Shown: piece by piece, positions 6,435 through 9,373 of the stretch
Numbering within the stretch: position 1 is the first letter of the stretch
Layout: each line of letters begins with the position of its first letter
Assembly: GCA_011051925.1 (NCBI GenBank)
Contig: DRKE01000508.1
Coordinates: 1 to 9,373 of the forward strand
Length of the DNA stretch: 9,373 bases
Reading direction: 5' to 3'
DNA from: Deltaproteobacteria bacterium
GTDB lineage: Bacteria > Myxococcota_A > UBA9160 > UBA4427
Position numbers and translations under genes: made by a program
Notes under the pieces: model-generated
The model's database searches: none
Told to the model about the DNA's origin: nothing
Seen by the model: only the letters and a program-made list of their open reading frames with translations

Positions 6435-7427
6435 TCAATCGCGGTCGATCGGCCAGAAGGACGGCTCGAAACGCTCCGGATGATGCAGGACCAGGTCCGA
6501 TCGCGGCCGCGTTTCGCGCAGTCGGCGGAGATCATGACCCGGCAGGATCAGGACCTCGCCGGCGGCGGCAAGGGACCGGACCTGGTTGCGAATCGTCGCG
6601 GCGCGCTCCGGATCGCTCGCGATGCGCTCGACATCGTCCGAGGCGAGCCAGTCGAAATGCACGACGGCGTCGCCGGTGAGCAGGACCGGACCCTGGGGAA
6701 GATTGACGAGGGCCATGATGTCCTCGTCCGTGTGGCCCCCCGCGGCGATCAGATGGATCGATCCGTCCCCGAAGAGATCGACGACCGCTTCGAAGGGTCC
6801 GAGTCGGGTCGACGGGGCGCGATCCTCTTCCCCGACGCCGAACTCCTGCCAGGCGGGGGCAGGCGCGGCGCCGAACGGCGCATCAGGCACATCGAGAAAA
6901 CGCGAGCGCGTGCCCGGCCCGGCGATGAAGGACGCGTGCGCGAACGCCGAGGCGACCCCCGTATGATCCCCATGCAGATGCGAGAGGATGACCGTCTGGA
7001 CGGCCTCGGGCGACAATCCGTCCTCTTTCATCTGGAACTCGAGCGTGAGACCCGGCCGGCCACGACTCTCCATCAACCACCCGACGGGCGGAGCAATCGC
7101 CTCTTCACCCGATTCGGCTACCTCGTGGGAGAGTCCCAGGTCGAAGGCGACGAGCCCATGACCCGGAACCTCGATGAGGAAGGCGGGTACCGCACGCCAG
7201 GGCGGATCCGGCCCGACCAGAAGCGAGGACATCCGGTTCGCACCGGTATTGAAGACATGCAACCGGAGACCGGCGAGGGGCTCGGGCAATTCGAGTGGAC
7301 GGGGCTCGATCCGCGGACCCTCGACGCGAACGGGACGGTAGGGGACCACGGCGATCAGGAGGACGCCCAACGCCACGAGAAGCACCCCGCAGACTGCCGC
7401 GATGGGCCAGCCCCTTCCGCGTTTCAT
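6435..7427 (-). CDS. MBL-fold metallo-hydrolase with N-terminal membrane anchor (lactonase-like)
   Basis: A 330-residue protein. Residues 1-6 are basic (MKRGRG) and residues 7-28 form one hydrophobic segment, so it is likely an uncleaved signal anchor with the enzyme on the outer side of the inner membrane. The catalytic domain follows from about residue 55. It contains the zinc motif HLHGDH (His150, His152, Asp154, His155), then GGHT with His232, TGDAV with Asp253 and PGHD with His298. These are the full metal-ligand set of the metallo-beta-lactamase superfamily. Spacing and the FDLG and ILSHLHGDHTG segments resemble N-acyl-homoserine lactonases and related esterases more than true beta-lactamases. 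Cys13 in AAVCG does not make a proper lipobox. The ATG at 7427 has AGGAG with 6-base spacing. The gene lies 95 bp before the glycosidase start and 123 bp after the serine hydrolase. The natural substrate is unknown. Confidence 0.87.
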   Translation of the reverse strand: MKRGRGWPIAAVCGVLLVALGVLLIAVVPYRPVRVEGPRIEPRPLELPEPLAGLRLHVFNTGANRMSSLLVGPDPPWRAVPAFLIEVPGHGLVAFDLGLSHEVAESGEEAIAPPVGWLMESRGRPGLTLEFQMKEDGLSPEAVQTVILSHLHGDHTGVASAFAHASFIAGPGTRSRFLDVPDAPFGAAPAPAWQEFGVGEEDRAPSTRLGPFEAVVDLFGDGSIHLIAAGGHTDEDIMALVNLPQGPVLLTGDAVVHFDWLASDDVERIASDPERAATIRNQVRSLAAAGEVLILPGHDLRRLRETRPRSDLVLHHPERFEPSFWPIDRD

Positions 7428-7529
7428 GATTCGCTCCTCGCGCCCGGATCCCGGGTCCCTGCCCCGCACTCGTCGATGGATCAGGCGCCCCGAGGATAGG
7501 ACAGCACGAGCACCGACAGGCCAGCCGGC

Positions 7530-7550
7530 TTTCTTCTTGCTTCTGGCTTC
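7530..7550 (-). repeat. Purine-rich short tandem repeat just after the serine hydrolase stop
   Basis: On the minus strand the bases directly after the TGA of the serine hydrolase read as three imperfect copies of a 7-base unit (GAAGCCA, GAAGCAA, GAAGAAA). The tract is A/G-only except for a few C and much poorer in G+C than its surroundings. No hairpin with T-tract accompanies it, so it is not a classical terminator. Confidence 0.4.
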
Positions 7551-8894
7551 TCAGCCCGCCTCTTCGAGCACCCACCATCTCGGGCTCGAGGGATTCCGCC
7601 GCCGCGGCCGGGCCCGCCGGGCTGCCGACGCCAATGCCGCTCCGCTGATCCTCGCCGTGCGGGTATCGCCGAAGGGGGTCCCCATCCCGCAATTCACGAT
7701 CAGCGCCACCGCCAGTTCGCGGCTGGGATCCGCCCAGGCCCCCGAACCACCGAAGCCGAAATGGCCGAAGGCATGGCGCGGAAAGCCCCGCGTCGTGGCG
7801 ACGGCGTGATAGCCGAGTCGCCATCGCATGTCGAAGGGAATGACCGCGAGACGCCCGGTCGGCTCCTGCAACTCGGTTGCCCGAGCCAGGGTCCGGGACG
7901 AAATCAGCCGAACCCCGTCGAGGGTTCCGCCGGCGGAGAGCGCCGCGTACATGCGGGCGAGGGAGCGCGCCGTGAAGAGTCCGTTGCAGGCGGGGATCGC
8001 CGCCCGCAATGTTTCTCCGGAATCGAACTCGAAGCCCGAGATGCCGCGCGGCGCCAGCGCATCGGCCAGACTGCTGAGATCGAAGCGGATCCCGATCAAC
8101 CCGAGGGCGCTGCCAAGCCACCCATGGGTCGATACGGCGAGCGAACCGAGCCCCCGCGCGATGCGACCCGGGGCCGGCATCTGCCGGATCGCCTCGGCCG
8201 CACGCGACCACATCAGATCCGCTGCCCGAGCGTGTTCTTCATGGGGTGCGCCGACGAACATCCCATCGAGGCCGAGGGGGGTCGCGATCTCCTTTTCGAC
8301 GAGGTCGGAAAAGCGCTCACCCGTCACCCGCTGGAGGATTTCTCCGACCAGGAAGCCGTAGGTGAGGCCATGGTATCCCGTTCGCTCGCCGGGCGGATGG
8401 ATCGGTTCGGCCTTCTCGATCGCCTCGATCATGTGTGCCCAGTCGAGCATGCGATCGGCATGATCGATCATCTGCCGGATGTGGTAGAGACCCGACTGAT
8501 GGGTCAACACCTGGCGCAACGTGATCTCGGCCTTGCCCGCCTGGGCGAACTCGGGCCAGTACGTCGCGACCTTCTCGTCGTAGTCGAGGAGTCCCCGATC
8601 GACCATGATGTGCACGAGGGTCGAAGCGACCCCCTTGGTCGTCGAGAAGCTCGGGGCCATCGTATCCTGCTGCCATGGATCGCCCTCGCGATTCCGGACC
8701 CCGCCCCAGAGATCGACGACGCAGCGTCCGCGGTGGTAGACACAGACCGCCGCTCCGCCTTCATACCGCCGCACGAGCTGACGCAACGTATTGGCAACCG
8801 GAACGAAGTCCGGGTGCAACCAACCATCGAGGGCCTCGGACTCGGCGCCCCCCGCCACCAGCCGCGAGCCGGACCGACGAAATCCCGACGACAT
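7551..8894 (-). CDS. Serine hydrolase of the beta-lactamase (class C)/family VIII esterase fold
   Basis: A 447-residue protein of the PF00144-type family. The nucleophile motif S-x-x-K is STTK with Ser84 and Lys87 in APSFSTTKGVAS. The second motif tyrosine is probably Tyr174 in GYHGLTYG, and an H-x-G motif (His378-Phe-Gly380 in GHFGFGGSG) takes the place of the KTG triad. LRQVLTHQSGLY at 127-137 is also family-typical. Most relatives are esterases or peptidases that act on small esters or amides; few are real beta-lactamases. There is no signal peptide, so it is probably cytoplasmic. The last 25-30 residues are Arg/Pro-rich (SAARRARPRRR) and look like a disordered tail. The ATG at 8894 is preceded on the minus strand by AGGAGG at 3 bases and GGAGG at 11 bases. 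An upstream in-frame extension to 9275 runs into the galactokinase gene and is not credible. Its role beside sugar genes is unclear. Confidence 0.9.
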   Translation of the reverse strand: MSSGFRRSGSRLVAGGAESEALDGWLHPDFVPVANTLRQLVRRYEGGAAVCVYHRGRCVVDLWGGVRNREGDPWQQDTMAPSFSTTKGVASTLVHIMVDRGLLDYDEKVATYWPEFAQAGKAEITLRQVLTHQSGLYHIRQMIDHADRMLDWAHMIEAIEKAEPIHPPGERTGYHGLTYGFLVGEILQRVTGERFSDLVEKEIATPLGLDGMFVGAPHEEHARAADLMWSRAAEAIRQMPAPGRIARGLGSLAVSTHGWLGSALGLIGIRFDLSSLADALAPRGISGFEFDSGETLRAAIPACNGLFTARSLARMYAALSAGGTLDGVRLISSRTLARATELQEPTGRLAVIPFDMRWRLGYHAVATTRGFPRHAFGHFGFGGSGAWADPSRELAVALIVNCGMGTPFGDTRTARISGAALASAARRARPRRRNPSSPRWWVLEEAG

Positions 8895-9053
8895 CTTCCT
8901 CCTGACCTCCCTCCGGGCACGAGCCGCCCCCCACCCAGAAAGCGAGCAACATCCATGCCGTTCGAAATCCGCTCCAGGGCACCCCCATCCCGAACGACGA
9001 GCCAGATTGCCCCAGCATCCCGCAAGAACCCGACATCCAGCCCCATCTTGTCG

Positions 9054-9076
9054 GCCCCCTCGGGCGGTGGGGGGGC
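9054..9076 (-). terminator. GC hairpin downstream of galactokinase (possible terminator)
   Basis: On the minus strand GCCCCC (9076-9071) can pair with GGGGGC (9059-9054) across an 11-base loop, 57 bases after the galactokinase stop codon. No U-tract follows, so it is either a weak or factor-assisted terminator, or an RNA-stabilising stem. Confidence 0.4.
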
Positions 9077-9101
9077 TCTTCTCGTCAGATGACATGGCTC
9101 T

Positions 9102-9115
9102 CGGACCCGGGTCCG
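9102..9115. repeat. 14-bp perfect palindrome CGGACCCGGGTCCG behind galactokinase
   Basis: Positions 9102-9115 are fully self-complementary and begin 17 bases after the galactokinase stop. It could be the first stem of a terminator region together with the hairpin at 9054-9076, or a protein-binding site. With no loop it would have to open at its centre to form an RNA hairpin. Confidence 0.5.
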
Positions 9116-9132
9116 TCCCTCGCGGCCCCTGG

Positions 9133-9373
9133 TCAGACCAGACTCGTCCCCTTCGAGGCGCGCGTGAGGAAGACCTCCGGCCGCCCTCCCATCGCCGCCG
9201 CCCAGGCGTCGCGCACCTCCTCGCCGATCGCCTCGGCCCGGGCCGCGTCGACCAGGGCAATCGCGCATCCGCCAAAGCCGCCCCCCGTCATGCGGGCACC
9301 CCGACATCCGGGACGGCTCCGCACGATCCGGACCATCGCGTCGAGCGCCCGATTCGTCACCTCGAAATCCCTT
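9133..9373 (-). CDS. galK: Galactokinase, C-terminal end (5' part outside window)
   Basis: The visible 79 residues are the end of a GHMP-superfamily sugar kinase. RDFEVTNRALDAMV matches the DFEV(S/T)xxxLDxLV segment of galactokinases. RMTGGGFGGCAIALV is GHMP motif 3, the glycine-rich loop near the active site. The ending RPEVFLTRASKGTSLV matches the usual galactokinase C-terminus, which ends in a beta strand with a small-residue turn. Galactokinase makes galactose 1-phosphate from galactose and ATP, the entry step of the Leloir pathway. A galactokinase has about 350-390 residues, so about 300 residues lie beyond the right edge. The gene is first in a minus-strand series that ends with the GH4 glycosidase, which could supply galactose. 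Other GHMP kinases (mevalonate, homoserine) fit the C-terminal pattern less well. Confidence 0.87.
   Translation of the reverse strand, partial: RDFEVTNRALDAMVRIVRSRPGCRGARMTGGGFGGCAIALVDAARAEAIGEEVRDAWAAAMGGRPEVFLTRASKGTSLV

Larger units (their letters stand above)
8895..9132 (-). promoter_or_regulatory. Leader region between galactokinase and serine hydrolase genes
   Basis: These 238 bases hold a GC-rich palindrome and a hairpin near the galactokinase end (listed separately) and a G-rich stretch on the minus strand nearer the hydrolase. Reading frames crossing the region continue into the hydrolase or galactokinase in a wrong frame and resemble no protein family I know. The hydrolase probably has its own promoter here, but I see no convincing promoter boxes. 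Confidence 0.4.

Noticed and set aside
6340..6438. N-terminal extension of the GH4 protein from a TTG at 6438, touching the MBL stop codon
   Set aside because: The added 33 residues precede the Rossmann strand without similarity, and the GTG at 6339 has a perfect, well-spaced AGGAGG.
5140..6483. 447-residue plus-strand open frame opposite the GH4 gene
   Set aside because: Antisense shadow; the minus strand holds all GH4 motifs with a perfect ribosome binding site.
7385..7427. Lipobox at the N-terminus of the MBL protein (Cys13)
   Set aside because: The residues before the cysteine (A-A-V) do not fit the lipobox and the hydrophobic segment continues well past it.
6480..7499. 339-residue plus-strand open frame opposite the MBL gene
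   Set aside because: Composition is typical of an antisense frame (Asp/Arg/Glu/Gly-rich) and the MBL ligand set on the other strand is complete.
8761..9036. 91-residue minus-strand frame starting in the leader of the serine hydrolase gene
   Set aside because: It runs out of frame into the hydrolase gene, has no recognisable domain, and its Gly/Ser/Trp content fits a G-rich non-coding stretch.
7761..9092. 443-residue plus-strand open frame opposite the serine hydrolase
   Set aside because: Antisense shadow without a family signature.

Overview
The window is bacterial chromosomal DNA with high G+C, roughly two thirds by eye. It has strong G/C preference at third codon positions and clear Shine-Dalgarno sites (AGGAGG, GGAG) in front of most genes. 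The gene mix is a TetR regulator, a saccharopine-dehydrogenase-like enoyl reductase, an acyl-CoA ligase, a class C beta-lactamase-fold esterase and a membrane-anchored MBL hydrolase. This resembles lipid-rich, high-GC lineages such as Myxococcota or other former Deltaproteobacteria, or possibly Actinobacteria. The lineage is a guess from style only. No rRNA, tRNA, CRISPR array, transposase or phage structural gene is visible.

Left part (1-910): the N-terminal half-domain of a TetR-family repressor runs leftward off the window edge. It is divergent from a small four-helix membrane protein of the YvlD/phage-holin-4_2 type. The intergenic space of about 296 bp contains two GGATCC-centred palindromes that could be operators.

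Centre-left (1017-4999, plus strand): three co-directional, closely spaced genes look like an operon. They are a trans-acting enoyl reductase/saccharopine dehydrogenase-like oxidoreductase, a class I adenylate-forming acyl-CoA ligase, and a ten-helix EamA/DMT transporter. The first two suggest activation and reduction of a fatty-acid-like substrate. The substrate of the transporter cannot be read from the sequence.

Right part (4987-9373, minus strand): read in the direction of transcription there is the C-terminal end of galactokinase (5' part outside the window), a serine hydrolase of the beta-lactamase/esterase VIII fold, a membrane-anchored MBL-fold hydrolase with lactonase-like motifs, and a GH4 family NAD- and metal-dependent glycosidase. 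Galactokinase plus a GH4 enzyme of the Cys-His type suggests alpha-galactoside or alpha-glucoside breakdown. The two hydrolases between them have no obvious place in that pathway. The GH4 gene and the EamA gene converge and overlap by 13 bp at their 3' ends.

I do not see a clearly new multi-gene system. The points most worth checking are the mixed sugar/hydrolase cluster, the reductase-ligase-transporter operon, the convergent overlap, the palindromes near the TetR gene and behind galactokinase, and a window-wide excess of GATC/GGATCC words.
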